Source of the DNA: Lichenicola sp964236105
GTDB lineage: Bacteria > Pseudomonadota > Alphaproteobacteria > Acetobacterales > Acetobacteraceae
Assembly: GCA_964236105.1 (NCBI GenBank)
Contig: CAXSBC010000001.1
Coordinates: forward strand, 496,001 to 560,000
Length of the DNA stretch: 64,000 nucleotides
Reading direction: 5' to 3'
Of this stretch, positions 26,441-37,058 are shown piece by piece (position 1 is the stretch's first letter; every line of letters starts with the position of its first letter). A model generated the notes under the pieces. The model did not search any database and was not told where the DNA came from. It was given only the letters and a program-made list of their open reading frames with translations. The position numbers were made by a program, and so were the translations under genes.

Positions 26441-27670
26441 ATGGACCTGCTCGCCAAGCTCGAGATCCTCGCCGACGCCGCGAAGTACGACGCCTCGTGC
26501 GCCTCCAGCGGCACCGAGACGCGCGACAGCCTCGGCGCCACCAAGGGGGTCGGCTCCACCGAGGGCATGGGGATCTGCCATGCCTATGCGCCGGACGGAC
26601 GCTGCATCTCGCTGCTGAAGATCCTGCTGACCAACTTCTGCCTCTACGAATGCGCCTACTGCATCAACCGCCAGTCCTCCTCGGTGAAGCGGGCGCGCTT
26701 CACGGTCGACGAGGTGGTGCAGCTCACGCTCGGCTTCTACCGGCGCAACTGCATCGAGGGGCTGTTCCTGTCGTCGGGCATCATCCGCTCGCCCGACTAC
26801 ACCATGGAGCAGGTGATCGGCGTCGCCCGGACGCTGCGCGTCGAGCATGGCTTCCGCGGCTACATTCACCTCAAGACCATTCCCGACGCCGATCCGCTGC
26901 TGCTGGAGGAGGCCGGCAAGTGGGCCGACCGGCTGTCGATCAACGTCGAGCTGCCGACGGAAGGCGCGCTCAAGGACTATGCGCCGGAGAAGGACATGGG
27001 CGGCATCCGCCGCTCGATGGGCCGGATGCGGCTCGGCATCGATGCGGCACGCGAGAAGACCAGGGCCGGCGCCGCCAGGCCGCCGCGCTTCGCGCCGGCC
27101 GGACAGAGCACGCAGGTGATCGTCGGCGCCGACCCGAGCCCGGACCGCACCATCCTGCGCATGAGCAGCAACCTGTACGGCGCCTACGGCCTGCGCCGGG
27201 TGTACTATTCGGCCTTCAGCCCGATCCCGGATGCGTCGTCGGTGCTGCCGATCAAGCCTGCGCCCTTGATGCGCGAGCACCGGCTGTATCAGGCGGACTG
27301 GCTGCTGCGGTTCTACGGCTTTGGCGTCGAGGAGCTGGCGACCGACGCCGCCGGCAACCTCGACCTGGTGCACGACCCCAAGCTCGCCTGGGCGCTGGAG
27401 AACCGGGCGATGTTCCCGGTCGACGTCAACACCGCCGACCGGGAGACGCTGCTGCGCGTGCCGGGGCTGGGCGTGAAGTCGGTCGACCGCATCCTGCAGG
27501 TGCGCCGCCACCGGTCGCTGCGCATGGAGGACCTGGCGCGGCTGCGGCTGTCGCTGGCCAAGATCTCGCCGTTCGTGGTGGCCCTCGACCATCGTCCGGC
27601 GCAGGAACTCGACAGCGCGCGCCTGTCGCAACGCCTGGCGCCGAAACCGAAGCAGCTCGCCCTGCTTTGA
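26441..27670 (+). CDS. Radical SAM protein with C-terminal HhH domain, partner of UdgX
   Basis: A 409-residue radical-SAM protein of the group annotated as putative DNA modification/repair. The 4Fe-4S ligands are C67, C71 and C74 in NFCLYECAYC. The C-terminal part near residues 329-356 (ADRETLLRVPGLGVKSVDRI) is a helix-hairpin-helix motif for DNA binding. The reaction is unknown. The start MDLLAKLEILADAAKYD at 26441 matches the family better than the ATG at 26348. It is followed after 7 bases by the UdgX gene, the usual arrangement of these two, and both probably act on the same DNA lesion. Confidence 0.9.
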   Translation: MDLLAKLEILADAAKYDASCASSGTETRDSLGATKGVGSTEGMGICHAYAPDGRCISLLKILLTNFCLYECAYCINRQSSSVKRARFTVDEVVQLTLGFYRRNCIEGLFLSSGIIRSPDYTMEQVIGVARTLRVEHGFRGYIHLKTIPDADPLLLEEAGKWADRLSINVELPTEGALKDYAPEKDMGGIRRSMGRMRLGIDAAREKTRAGAARPPRFAPAGQSTQVIVGADPSPDRTILRMSSNLYGAYGLRRVYYSAFSPIPDASSVLPIKPAPLMREHRLYQADWLLRFYGFGVEELATDAAGNLDLVHDPKLAWALENRAMFPVDVNTADRETLLRVPGLGVKSVDRILQVRRHRSLRMEDLARLRLSLAKISPFVVALDHRPAQELDSARLSQRLAPKPKQLALL

Positions 27671-27677
27671 GTGCGTC

Positions 27678-29147
27678 ATGAAGAGTGTCGTGCTGGCCCA
27701 TCAGGTTGATTTCTCAGGCTGGCGCGACGCCGCGCGCCGGCTGGCGCTGGACGGGGTGGCGCCCGAACAGGTGCATTTCTCCGTGGGCGCCCCCGACGAC
27801 CTGTTCGCGCAAGGCGCGGACAGCGAGGCGCCGGACGAGACCCAGGCCGCGCCGGCGGCAGGCAGCTTCAGCGTCTCGCGCGCGCTGGTAGAGCTGGCGC
27901 AGAGCGTGATCCAAGCGCACGAGCCGGAGCGGTTCGACCTGCTCTACGGCCTGGTCTGGCGCGCCCATCACGGCGAGCGGAAGATCACCGAGCTGGTGAC
28001 CGACCTCGCGGTGCAGCGGGCGATCCGGCTCGCCCAGTCGGTGCGCCGCGACACCCACAAGATGCGCGCCTTTCTGCGCTTCCGCGAGGTGCCGGAGCCG
28101 GACGGCAGCCGCTACGTCGCGTGGTTCGAGCCCGAGCACTACATCGTCGAGGCCAATGCCGACTTCTTCGCGCGCCGCTTCGCCACCATGATCTTCTCGA
28201 TCCTGACGCCATACCGGAGCGTGCACTGGACCGGCACCGCGCTGGAGTTCGGCCCGGGTGCTGATCCGTCCGAGGTGCCCGACGACGACGCGCTGGAACG
28301 CTACTGGCGCGCCTATTTCAGCGCCATCTTCAACCCGGCCCGGCTGAAGGTCTCGGCGATGACCTCGGAGATGCCCAAGAAGTACTGGCGCAACCTGCCC
28401 GAGGCGGCGGCGATCCCGGAGCTGATCCGCAGCGCAGCCAGCCGCACCGAGACCATGCTGGAGACCCCCGCCACGGCACCCGAAGCGGCCGCGCGTCCGA
28501 AACGTGCCCCGAAGCCGGCACCCGTCGAGGCCGAGCCGGTGACCCCGGGCTCGCTGTCGGCGCTGGCCCGCGACGCGAGCGCCTGCCGGCGCTGCCATCT
28601 CTGGGAGCCGGCGACGCAGGTGGTGTTCGGCGAAGGGCCGGAGGATGCGCGGATGATGATGGTCGGCGAGCAGCCGGGCGACCAGGAGGATCTGGCCGGA
28701 CGGCCGTTCATCGGGCCGGCCGGGCAGCTGCTGGACCGCGCGATCAAGGAGGCCGGCATCGACCGGCGCCAGGTCTATGTCACCAATGCGGTGAAGCACT
28801 TCAAGTTCGAGCCCCGCGGCAAGCGTCGCATCCATGCCAAGCCGGACCTGAGCGAGATCGGCGCCTGCTCGGTGTGGCTCGCCGAGGAGCGGCGCACGGT
28901 GAAGCCGGCGCTGGTGGTGATGCTGGGCGCCACCGCGGCGCGCGCCGTGCTGGGCCGGACCGTCACCATCTCGCGCGAGCGCTCGGTGCCGATCGCGCTG
29001 CCGGACACGTTTGGCAGCAACTCCCAGGGGCTGGTGACGATCCACCCCTCCTACCTGCTGCGCCTGCCGGACGAGGACGCCAAGCGGCGGGAATACGCCG
29101 CCTTCGTCGAGGACCTGAAGCAGGCTCGCTCGCTCATCGACGCCTGA
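27678..29147 (+). CDS. UdgX family uracil-DNA binding protein with N-terminal DUF4130 domain
   Basis: A 489-residue fusion. Residues 1-245 form the DUF4130 domain normally found beside UdgX (RAFLRFREVPEPDG, VHWTGTALEFGPG). After an Ala/Pro linker, residues about 290-489 form a UDG-superfamily domain with CRRCHLWEPATQVVFGEGP, GEQPGDQEDLAGRPFIGPAG and the UdgX-specific GKRRIHAKP loop. In characterised UdgX the histidine of KRRIH forms a covalent bond with the deoxyribose after uracil excision; here it is His386. The place of a usual cluster cysteine reads VKHFKF, as in UdgX. It follows the radical-SAM gene in an operon. Confidence 0.92.
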   Translation: MKSVVLAHQVDFSGWRDAARRLALDGVAPEQVHFSVGAPDDLFAQGADSEAPDETQAAPAAGSFSVSRALVELAQSVIQAHEPERFDLLYGLVWRAHHGERKITELVTDLAVQRAIRLAQSVRRDTHKMRAFLRFREVPEPDGSRYVAWFEPEHYIVEANADFFARRFATMIFSILTPYRSVHWTGTALEFGPGADPSEVPDDDALERYWRAYFSAIFNPARLKVSAMTSEMPKKYWRNLPEAAAIPELIRSAASRTETMLETPATAPEAAARPKRAPKPAPVEAEPVTPGSLSALARDASACRRCHLWEPATQVVFGEGPEDARMMMVGEQPGDQEDLAGRPFIGPAGQLLDRAIKEAGIDRRQVYVTNAVKHFKFEPRGKRRIHAKPDLSEIGACSVWLAEERRTVKPALVVMLGATAARAVLGRTVTISRERSVPIALPDTFGSNSQGLVTIHPSYLLRLPDEDAKRREYAAFVEDLKQARSLIDA

Positions 29148-29309
29148 CGACCTGCACGCCCGCCCTGTCGGTCGTCTGCCGGCCGTCGGGCGGCATCGGC
29201 CAGTCTCCGCAACGCCTGCGACCGGACCCGGTGCTGCGCGGCGGCCGCCGTTCCTGGCCGCGATCCTCGTGGGCTAGGACGCGGGTCTGGCAGGCAGCAC
29301 CTCGCCGTC

Positions 29310-29984
29310 CTAGCGCGCCACGAGCAGCCGGGCGATGGCGCACAGGTCCGGCGCCCGATGCTGCGGCGGCTCGAAGCAGGACGGGAACGAGGCCTCGGGC
29401 GACACGTAGCCGGTCTGCAGCCCGGCCGCCGCCGCGCCCTGGATGTCCCACGGATGCGAGGCGACCAGCATCAGCTCCGGCGGCGACACGCCGAGTCGGC
29501 CGGCAGCGGCGAGATACACCTCGGCGCGCGGCTTCGGCAGCCCGACCTCCTCGACCGACAGCACCGCGTCGAACAGCGGCGTCAGGCCGGCGCGCTCCAG
29601 CAGCGCCCGGGTGGTGGGAAGGCTGCCGTTGCTTAGCGCCAGGGTTTTCGCTCCCGCCTCGCGCAGGATCCCGAGCGCCTCCGCAGCACCGGGTCGCGGC
29701 AACAGCCAGCCCATGCCGGCGATCGCCATCTCGATCCGCGCCGGCGCGGGCGGCAGCCGGTGCTCGGCGAGCAGGACGCGCAGGTTGTCCTCCAGCACCT
29801 CGGCCATCGGCGCGAGCCGGCCGATCGCGCCGAGCGCGAACAGGTCGCGCAGGGAGGCCGCGAACCATCGTTCCAGCGCATGCGCCGGCAGCCCGGCCGC
29901 CACCAGCAGCGGCCGCTGGCTTTCCAGCGAGAACAGGGTGCCGATCACGTCGAAGGCGACGGCGCGGGGCGTGGTAACGGTCAT
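29310..29984 (-). CDS. HAD-superfamily hydrolase, haloacid-dehalogenase type II-like
   Basis: A 224-residue HAD phosphatase-fold protein. Motif I is AFDVIGTLFS (nucleophile Asp in FDVIGT), motif II is TLALSNGS, motif III includes LPKPRAEVYL, and motif IV is VASHPWDIQGAAAAG. It resembles (S)-2-haloacid dehalogenases but could be a phosphatase. The start ATG at 29984 is chosen. It lies 90 bases downstream of hpnN on the same strand and might be the last gene of the lipid operon. The 160 bases to the UdgX stop hold a 9-bp inverted repeat at 29273-29281 and 29306-29314. Confidence 0.85.
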   Translation of the reverse strand: MTVTTPRAVAFDVIGTLFSLESQRPLLVAAGLPAHALERWFAASLRDLFALGAIGRLAPMAEVLEDNLRVLLAEHRLPPAPARIEMAIAGMGWLLPRPGAAEALGILREAGAKTLALSNGSLPTTRALLERAGLTPLFDAVLSVEEVGLPKPRAEVYLAAAGRLGVSPPELMLVASHPWDIQGAAAAGLQTGYVSPEASFPSCFEPPQHRAPDLCAIARLLVAR

Positions 29985-30074
29985 GGCGATGACGTGTCCT
30001 GCAAAGCGGCGGCCGAAGCATAGCCGTCCCCAGCCGGAACGCACCGCCCGGGCGGCGACCAGGCCCGGGACATG

Positions 30075-32669
30075 TCAGTCGCCCGCCCGGCGCTCCGGCA
30101 GCAGCGCCGGCTCGAGCACCATGGTCGCCACCAGCGTGGAGGCGAGACTGAGCAGCAGCAGCCGTCCCATGCTGGCGGTGCCCGGATGGTGGGAAGCCGC
30201 GAGCGAACCGAAGGCGGTGGCGGTGGTCAGGGCCGAGAACAGCACCGCGCGCGCCGTCGGCGAGCCGAGCGGCTGATGCAGCCCGTTGCGCCAGTTCATC
30301 ACGAAATAGATGTTGAACGACACGCCGACGCCCAGCAGCAGCGGCAGGGCGATGATGTTGGCGAAGTTCAGCGGCTCGGGGATCAGCACCACCAGCAGCA
30401 CGGTCAACAGCGCCGACAGCATCAGCGGCGCCAGCACCAGCGCCATGTGCGACAGGCGGCGCAGGAACACCAGCAGGATCAGCGCGATGGCGACCAGGGC
30501 GCTGACGGCGGCGATCGCAAAGGCCTGGACGATGGTGTTGGCGCTCTCCACGATGGTGACGGCAGCCCCCGCCGTATCCGGCCACACCGATCGGACCTGG
30601 CTGACGAAGTCGTGCAGCACCGCATTGTCGTTCAGCGCGCCCTTCGGATGCACCTCCATGTGCGCCTGGCCGTCCGGCAGCAGGTAGTTCTCGCGGATCT
30701 GCTCGGGGATGTCGGCCTCCGTCGCCGGCCTGCTCACCGACAGCACCTCGCGAAGCTGGTCGAGCTGCATCGGCAGGAACCGGGTCAGCGCCGCATCGGC
30801 GGCCAGCAGCGTCGCGTCCGGGCTGGCACCGAGCGTGCGCAGCGCGGTCTCGATCCGGACCAGCGGGTCGGTGGCCGGCAGGGTCTTCACCACCGGCGCC
30901 AGATCCGACACGGTCTTGAGGGCGGCGGCCCGGATGGCGCCGGCATCGGGCCTGGCCAGCGGGTTCGCCACCACGATGGTCGGCAGCAGGATCTGCGCCG
31001 CATCCTGGATCGACGCCAGCTTGGCGGCCTGGTCGGTCGGCACGTAGCTGTCCAGATACAGCACGTCGTGCACCAGCGGCAGCGCCATCAGCTTGGGCAC
31101 CAGCGCCCGCGCCGCCGCGAGATCGGGGGTCAGGATCTCGGCGCTGTAGGGCGAGGTCACCGGGTCCTTCATCAGCAGAGACAGGGTGCGCAGCGATTCC
31201 GAGTTCGGGTTCTTGGTGTGCAGCGGGTCGCCGTCGAAGCGCAGCAGCGGGATGCAGCCGGCGCCGGCCAGCGCCAGCACCGTGAAGCCCGCCAGGATCG
31301 GCACGCGGTGACGACGCACCGCCCGGTCGAACGGCCGCGCCCAGCCGAAGCCCATCTCGCCCACCAGCGGCTTCGGCCGGCACAGGGTCAGCAGGGCCGG
31401 CAGGATGGTGAGCGTGCAGGTGAAGGCGATCAGCATGCCGAAGCCGGCGATCAGCCCGAGCTGGGCCACGCCGACGAAGGCGGTGGGGGTGAAGGCGAGG
31501 AAGCCGGCGGCGGTGGCCAGCGAGGCGATCAGGATCTGCACCCCGGTCTCGCGGCCGGTCATCGCCAGCGCGGTCTCGTTGTCCGGGCGCGTGCCGTCGG
31601 CCAGGACCTGGGCGCGATAGCGGACCGAGAACTGGATACCGAAATCCACCGCGATGCCCACGAACAGGACGGCGAACGCGACCGAGATCAGGTTCAGCCT
31701 GCCCACCACGACGGCCGCGAAGCCGGTGGTGAACAGCAGCCCGAGCATCAGCGTCACCAGGATCGGCACGATCACCCGCCAGGTGCGCACCGCCAGGATC
31801 AGCCACAGGCTGACCAGCACCAGCGAGCCGATCAGCCCCGCCACCATGCCCTGGGCGACGGTCGCGAACTCCTCGTCGTCCAGCGCCACCTGGCCGGTGA
31901 GGTAGACGCGGGCGTGGCCGGACCTGACGAACTCGAGCGTAGAGATCGCGTGCTTCATCACCGCGGTGGCAGCACCACCGGGCTGGAAGGAGCCGTAATC
32001 GAGACGCGGCTGGGTGACGACGAACTGGTAGTGGCCGCCGAGCTCGCCGAGGGAGCCGGACAGCAGCCGCTGCCACGAGAGCGGCGTCGGGTGGCCGGCC
32101 GCGGCCTGCTCGAGGTTGGCCGCGAAGCCGTTGAGGGAGGCGGCGAAGCTCGTGAGGTTGGCCTGGCCGCGCGACACGCCCTCCCCAATCAGCGACAGCG
32201 CGCCGAACAGCCCGCGGGCGGACGGATCGGCGGCGAGCTGGCCCAGGAACGGCTGCGCGTCGATGGTCTTCTCGAGCAGGTCGTCCAGCGGCTTCGGCTC
32301 GAGGAACAGCAGGCCGTTCCTCTCCAGGTAGGGCACCTGGTCGGGCGTGCGGACGAGCTTGTAGTGCGCCGTGTCGGCCTTCAGCAGCGTTGCCAGCTGC
32401 CGTTCGGTGGCCGCGGCCTCTTCGGGGATGTCGCCCTCGATCACCGCGACCAGCTGGTCCTCGCCGTGCGGGAAATCCCGGATGAACTCGTTCTGGCGCT
32501 GCTTCCAGGGCAGCTTGGCGGAGAACAGGCCACCGGTGTCGGTGGTGACGTTCAGCCAGGTTCGGGTGGCGAAAACGGCTCCCAGGGCGAGCAGCAGGGC
32601 GAGCAGGGAGACCAGGATCGCGCGGCGGGAACAGAACGCCGCGAGGTGGCCGAGAGAGATCGACAGCAC
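30075..32669 (-). CDS. hpnN: HpnN-like RND/MMPL family hopanoid transporter
   Basis: An 864-residue inner-membrane protein of the RND/MMPL superfamily with two repeats of one plus five transmembrane helices. The first helix is ILVSLLALLLALGAVFATR; segments such as VLFVGIAVDFGIQFSVRYR, PTAFVGVAQLGLIAGFG and the second-half IIALPLLLGVGVSFNIYFVMNW are typical. HpnN moves hopanoids to the outer membrane in Rhodopseudomonas. The start GTG at 32669 follows GAGGAGG closely; nothing better is available since the frame above is antisense. It lies 8 bases after the CDP-alcohol transferase gene. Confidence 0.85.
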   Translation of the reverse strand: MLSISLGHLAAFCSRRAILVSLLALLLALGAVFATRTWLNVTTDTGGLFSAKLPWKQRQNEFIRDFPHGEDQLVAVIEGDIPEEAAATERQLATLLKADTAHYKLVRTPDQVPYLERNGLLFLEPKPLDDLLEKTIDAQPFLGQLAADPSARGLFGALSLIGEGVSRGQANLTSFAASLNGFAANLEQAAAGHPTPLSWQRLLSGSLGELGGHYQFVVTQPRLDYGSFQPGGAATAVMKHAISTLEFVRSGHARVYLTGQVALDDEEFATVAQGMVAGLIGSLVLVSLWLILAVRTWRVIVPILVTLMLGLLFTTGFAAVVVGRLNLISVAFAVLFVGIAVDFGIQFSVRYRAQVLADGTRPDNETALAMTGRETGVQILIASLATAAGFLAFTPTAFVGVAQLGLIAGFGMLIAFTCTLTILPALLTLCRPKPLVGEMGFGWARPFDRAVRRHRVPILAGFTVLALAGAGCIPLLRFDGDPLHTKNPNSESLRTLSLLMKDPVTSPYSAEILTPDLAAARALVPKLMALPLVHDVLYLDSYVPTDQAAKLASIQDAAQILLPTIVVANPLARPDAGAIRAAALKTVSDLAPVVKTLPATDPLVRIETALRTLGASPDATLLAADAALTRFLPMQLDQLREVLSVSRPATEADIPEQIRENYLLPDGQAHMEVHPKGALNDNAVLHDFVSQVRSVWPDTAGAAVTIVESANTIVQAFAIAAVSALVAIALILLVFLRRLSHMALVLAPLMLSALLTVLLVVLIPEPLNFANIIALPLLLGVGVSFNIYFVMNWRNGLHQPLGSPTARAVLFSALTTATAFGSLAASHHPGTASMGRLLLLSLASTLVATMVLEPALLPERRAGD

Positions 32670-32677
32670 AGCCTCCT

Positions 32678-33313
32678 CTAGGCCGGCAGGCGCGAGGTGG
32701 AGCGGGTCGGCAGCCGCAGCAGCCGCAGCCAGATGATGCCGGCCATGATGCTGGTTCCGGCCGCGGCCCCGACCAGGATCGGCAGCAGCAGCCCGGCCCA
32801 GGCCGCCGGGCCGAGCAGATAGAGCGCGTCGTCGGGATGGAAGCCCCACGCCCCGGACATGATGCGCTCGTCGGGAACGCGCGCCTCGTAGCGCTCGGAC
32901 ATCCAGTTGCAGCCGAACATCGCGGCGGATGCGACGAGGCCAAGCGCCAGCGGCCAGTCATGCAGGGGATGCCCGAGGAACCGGGTCCGCGTCAGGCCGA
33001 TGCCGACGGCCAGGAAGAACAGGCAGTTGATGCCGTTATCGACCAGGTAGTCATAGCGATGACCGCCGGGGCTCATCATGTCGCCGATGCGGGCGAGCTC
33101 GCCGTCGGCGCGGTCGAGAAACGCGGACACCACCCAGAGCAGGCCGCCCCAGAACAGCAGGAGCTGACGGTCGGCATGCAGGGCCAGGCAGAGGCAGGCG
33201 CCGAGGCCGGTCAGCAGCCGCAGCGTCGTCAGGTGGTTCGGCCTGACCCCGGTGCCGATCAGGGGCCGCACGACGAGGCGGGCGAGGCGATGGGTCCAGG
33301 TGTCGTTGTTCAA
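32678..33313 (-). CDS. CDP-alcohol phosphatidyltransferase family protein
   Basis: A 211-residue integral membrane enzyme that joins a CDP-activated alcohol to a second alcohol. The catalytic signature is complete: DRADGELARIGD followed by MSPGGHRYDYLVD, matching DxxDGxxARx8Gx3Dx3D. Several hydrophobic helices follow. The start is a TTG at 33313 that overlaps the hpnL stop (TTGA), so it is translationally coupled to hpnL. Which lipid headgroup it transfers is unknown; its place between hpnL and hpnN suggests a role in lipid or hopanoid headgroup chemistry. Confidence 0.85.
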   Translation of the reverse strand: MNNDTWTHRLARLVVRPLIGTGVRPNHLTTLRLLTGLGACLCLALHADRQLLLFWGGLLWVVSAFLDRADGELARIGDMMSPGGHRYDYLVDNGINCLFFLAVGIGLTRTRFLGHPLHDWPLALGLVASAAMFGCNWMSERYEARVPDERIMSGAWGFHPDDALYLLGPAAWAGLLLPILVGAAAGTSIMAGIIWLRLLRLPTRSTSRLPA

Positions 33314-34371
33314 GACGCATCTCCATATTCGAGAGCGGCCTCCTGGGCGGCCTCCCGCGAGTGTCCCGGCCGGGCAGCCGGCCGGACGTCGCCTGTTCCA
33401 CGATCCGGCAGGCGCGACCAGTGCCGGTCGAGCCACTGCCAGGCCGCCAGGGCAGGCAGGCCGAGCGCGATCTCGCGCAGCCGCTTGATCAGGGCCAGCG
33501 CGATCGACACCGCCGGCGGCACGCCGAACAGGCTGCCGATCACCACGAAACCGCCCTCGGACACCCCGAGGGCGCCGGGAACCACGAAGCCGGCCGCCTT
33601 GACCGCCTGGCCGAGGCTCTCGATCACCAGCCCGGTGCCGAGCCCGCGATCGGCGCCCAGGACATGCAGCGCCAGGCACACCTCGACGGCGCCGAGCAGC
33701 CAGGACACCGACTGGTGGCAGGCGGCGCGTACGAGCTGTCGCGGCGCCTTGTAGAGCGCCAGCAGCGCCTCGTGCAGGCCCTGGATCTCCGCCATGCCCT
33801 GCCAGCCGAACCGGGCGGCGAGCTTCATCAGCCCGGTCTCGATCAGGCGCGCGAGCCCGAACCACTGGCTGGCCATGAAGGCCACGCCGATCAGCACGCC
33901 GGCGCCGATGCCGCTCACCACCTCGTCGGTGACGCGGCTGCGGCCGAGCAGGTGCAGCAGCAGCAGCAGGCCGGCGACGGTGAACAGGATCTGGGTCAGC
34001 ATCTCCATGGTCAGGTCGCCCACCGTGCCGGCGGTGGCACGCGCCAGCGGCACGCCGCGGCGGCGCAGCAGCCGGACCACGGCGAACTCGCCGCCGACCT
34101 GGGCCACGGGAAGCAGGTTGTTCACGCCCTCGCGTATCCAGCGCAGGATCATGAAGTCGAGCACCGACGGACGCGGCGCGGCAGTGCCGGCGATGGCGCG
34201 CCAGCCCAGGGCCGAGAACAGCACCTGCACGAGATGGAAGCCCATGACCAGCAGGATGCCCCAGCCGGCCTGCTGCAGCAGCGCCAGCACGTGGCCGAGG
34301 CCGAACCGTGCCAGCAGCCAGATCGCCAGGCCCGCGCCGAGGATGCCGCCGATCAGGGTAAGCAGCTTCAT
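33310..34371 (-). CDS. hpnL: HpnL/lysylphosphatidylglycerol synthase-like membrane protein
   Basis: A 353-residue membrane protein with about eight hydrophobic helices, of the UPF0104/lysylphosphatidylglycerol synthase transmembrane family that includes the hopanoid-associated HpnL. Typical segments are VLDFMILRWIREGVNNLLPVAQVGGEF, VPGALGVSEGGFVVIGSLFGVPPAVSIALALIKR. It is the first of three coupled genes (hpnL, CDP-alcohol transferase, hpnN). The start ATG at 34371 lacks a strong ribosome site. Role inferred as lipid flipping or export. Confidence 0.8.
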   Translation of the reverse strand: MKLLTLIGGILGAGLAIWLLARFGLGHVLALLQQAGWGILLVMGFHLVQVLFSALGWRAIAGTAAPRPSVLDFMILRWIREGVNNLLPVAQVGGEFAVVRLLRRRGVPLARATAGTVGDLTMEMLTQILFTVAGLLLLLHLLGRSRVTDEVVSGIGAGVLIGVAFMASQWFGLARLIETGLMKLAARFGWQGMAEIQGLHEALLALYKAPRQLVRAACHQSVSWLLGAVEVCLALHVLGADRGLGTGLVIESLGQAVKAAGFVVPGALGVSEGGFVVIGSLFGVPPAVSIALALIKRLREIALGLPALAAWQWLDRHWSRLPDRGTGDVRPAARPGHSREAAQEAALEYGDAS

Positions 34372-34515
34372 GGGGAGATCCAGTCGCGCAGGGAGGCCGT
34401 TCCGTCCCAAAGTGCTGGCAGTACGGCCGGCGTTGAGGCAGGGAGGGCCTGCTGTTGGTCCCGACCTGCTTCAGGCGCGGGACGTCGCCGCACCATGTAA
34501 CGGACGGACCCGGCC

Positions 34516-35664
34516 TTGAGAACCACGAACCAGCCTCCCCCGCCCCGGACCCTGCTTTTGACCCCTGGACCGTTGACGACGAGCGACACCACGCGGGCGG
34601 CGCTGGCGCGGGACTGGGGATCGCGCGACGACGACTTCGTGGCACTGACGACGCGGCTGCGGACGCGGCTGGCGGCACTCGCCGGCGGTTCGGCCAGCCA
34701 CGAGGCGGTGCTGCTGGCGGGCAGCGGCACCTTCGCGGTTGAGGCGGCGCTGCAGACCCTGATCCCGCGCGACGGGCGGGCGCTGCTGCTGGTGAACGGC
34801 GCCTACGGACGCCGGATGGCGGAAATGCTGGCCCGACTCGGACGCGATCATGTGGTGCGCGAATGGCCCGAGGATCAGGCGGTCGAGCCCGAGCTGGTCG
34901 ACCGGCTGCTGGACCGGGACCGGTCGATCACCGACGTGGCGTTGGTGCATTGCGAGACCACCAGCGGCCTGCTCAACCCGCTCGACGCGCTGGCCGGGAT
35001 CGTGCGGCGGCACGGACGGCGGCTGCTGGTGGATGCGATGAGCAGCTTCGGGGTGTTGCCGATCGAGGCGGCGCGGCTGGGGCTGACGGCGGTGATGGCG
35101 TCGTCGAACAAGGGGCTGGAAGGGGTGCCGGGGATCGCCTTCGTGATCGTCGAGAGCCAGCACCTGGCCGCCTGCCAGGGACAGGCGGTCAGCCTCAGCC
35201 TGGATCTGGTGGAGCAGGCCAGGGGGTTCCGGCGCAACGGCCAGTGGCGGTTCACGCCGCCGGTGCAGGTGGCGGCGGCCCTCGATGCGGCACTGGATCA
35301 GCTCGCGGCGGAAGGCGGGGTGGCGGCCCGCGGCGCGCGCTACCGGCGGCTGCACCGGATGCTGGTGGACGGCATGGCCGGGTTCGGGTTCGAGACCTAC
35401 CTGGCGCCGGCGCTGCAGGCGCCGGTCATCGTGACGTTCCACGATCCGGGCGCGCCGTTCGCGTTCGAGGCGTTCTATGCCGCACTGCAGGCGGAAGGGA
35501 TCGTGATCTATCCCGGCAAGCTGACGCGGGCGCCGAGCTTCCGGATCGGCTGCATGGGTGCGATCGACGAGGCGGACATGCGGCGCGCGCTCGAGACCAT
35601 CGGGCGCGTGTGCGAGCACGCCGGCCTCGACCTCATCGTTCGCGGCCGCTGCGGGACAGGCTGA
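34516..35664 (+). CDS. phnW: 2-aminoethylphosphonate:pyruvate transaminase-type aminotransferase
   Basis: A 382-residue PLP-dependent aminotransferase of class V. Near the N-terminus is LLLTPGPLTTSDTTR, then HCETTSGLLNPL, VDAMSSFGVLPIE and the Schiff-base lysine K199 in MASSNKGLEGVPG. PhnW converts 2-aminoethylphosphonate and pyruvate to phosphonoacetaldehyde and alanine, reversibly. The first codon is a TTG at 34516; an ATG is not available before TPGPL. No phosphonatase or phosphonate biosynthesis gene is adjacent, so other class V aminotransferase roles remain possible. It is divergent from hpnL by 144 bases. Confidence 0.82.
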   Translation: MRTTNQPPPPRTLLLTPGPLTTSDTTRAALARDWGSRDDDFVALTTRLRTRLAALAGGSASHEAVLLAGSGTFAVEAALQTLIPRDGRALLLVNGAYGRRMAEMLARLGRDHVVREWPEDQAVEPELVDRLLDRDRSITDVALVHCETTSGLLNPLDALAGIVRRHGRRLLVDAMSSFGVLPIEAARLGLTAVMASSNKGLEGVPGIAFVIVESQHLAACQGQAVSLSLDLVEQARGFRRNGQWRFTPPVQVAAALDAALDQLAAEGGVAARGARYRRLHRMLVDGMAGFGFETYLAPALQAPVIVTFHDPGAPFAFEAFYAALQAEGIVIYPGKLTRAPSFRIGCMGAIDEADMRRALETIGRVCEHAGLDLIVRGRCGTG

Positions 35665-35679
35665 TCCTCTGGATCAGCC
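35659..35679. terminator. Hairpin between convergent phnW and rhlE
   Basis: GGCTGATCC and GGATCAGCC pair perfectly over 9 bp around a TCT loop, overlapping the phnW stop codon. No T-run follows on either side, so it is a possible bidirectional or factor-assisted terminator rather than a classical one. Confidence 0.4.
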
Positions 35680-35711
35680 CGCTCCGGACCCGATCGGGAG
35701 AGAAACGATCG

Positions 35712-37058
<1,347 letters not shown>

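Noticed and set aside
29134..32961. Very long frame over hpnN and the HAD gene, and a plus-strand frame at 30072-32681
   Set aside because: Low-complexity Arg/Ala/Gly or Gln/Arg-rich translations; the real genes hpnN and the HAD hydrolase lie in other frames.
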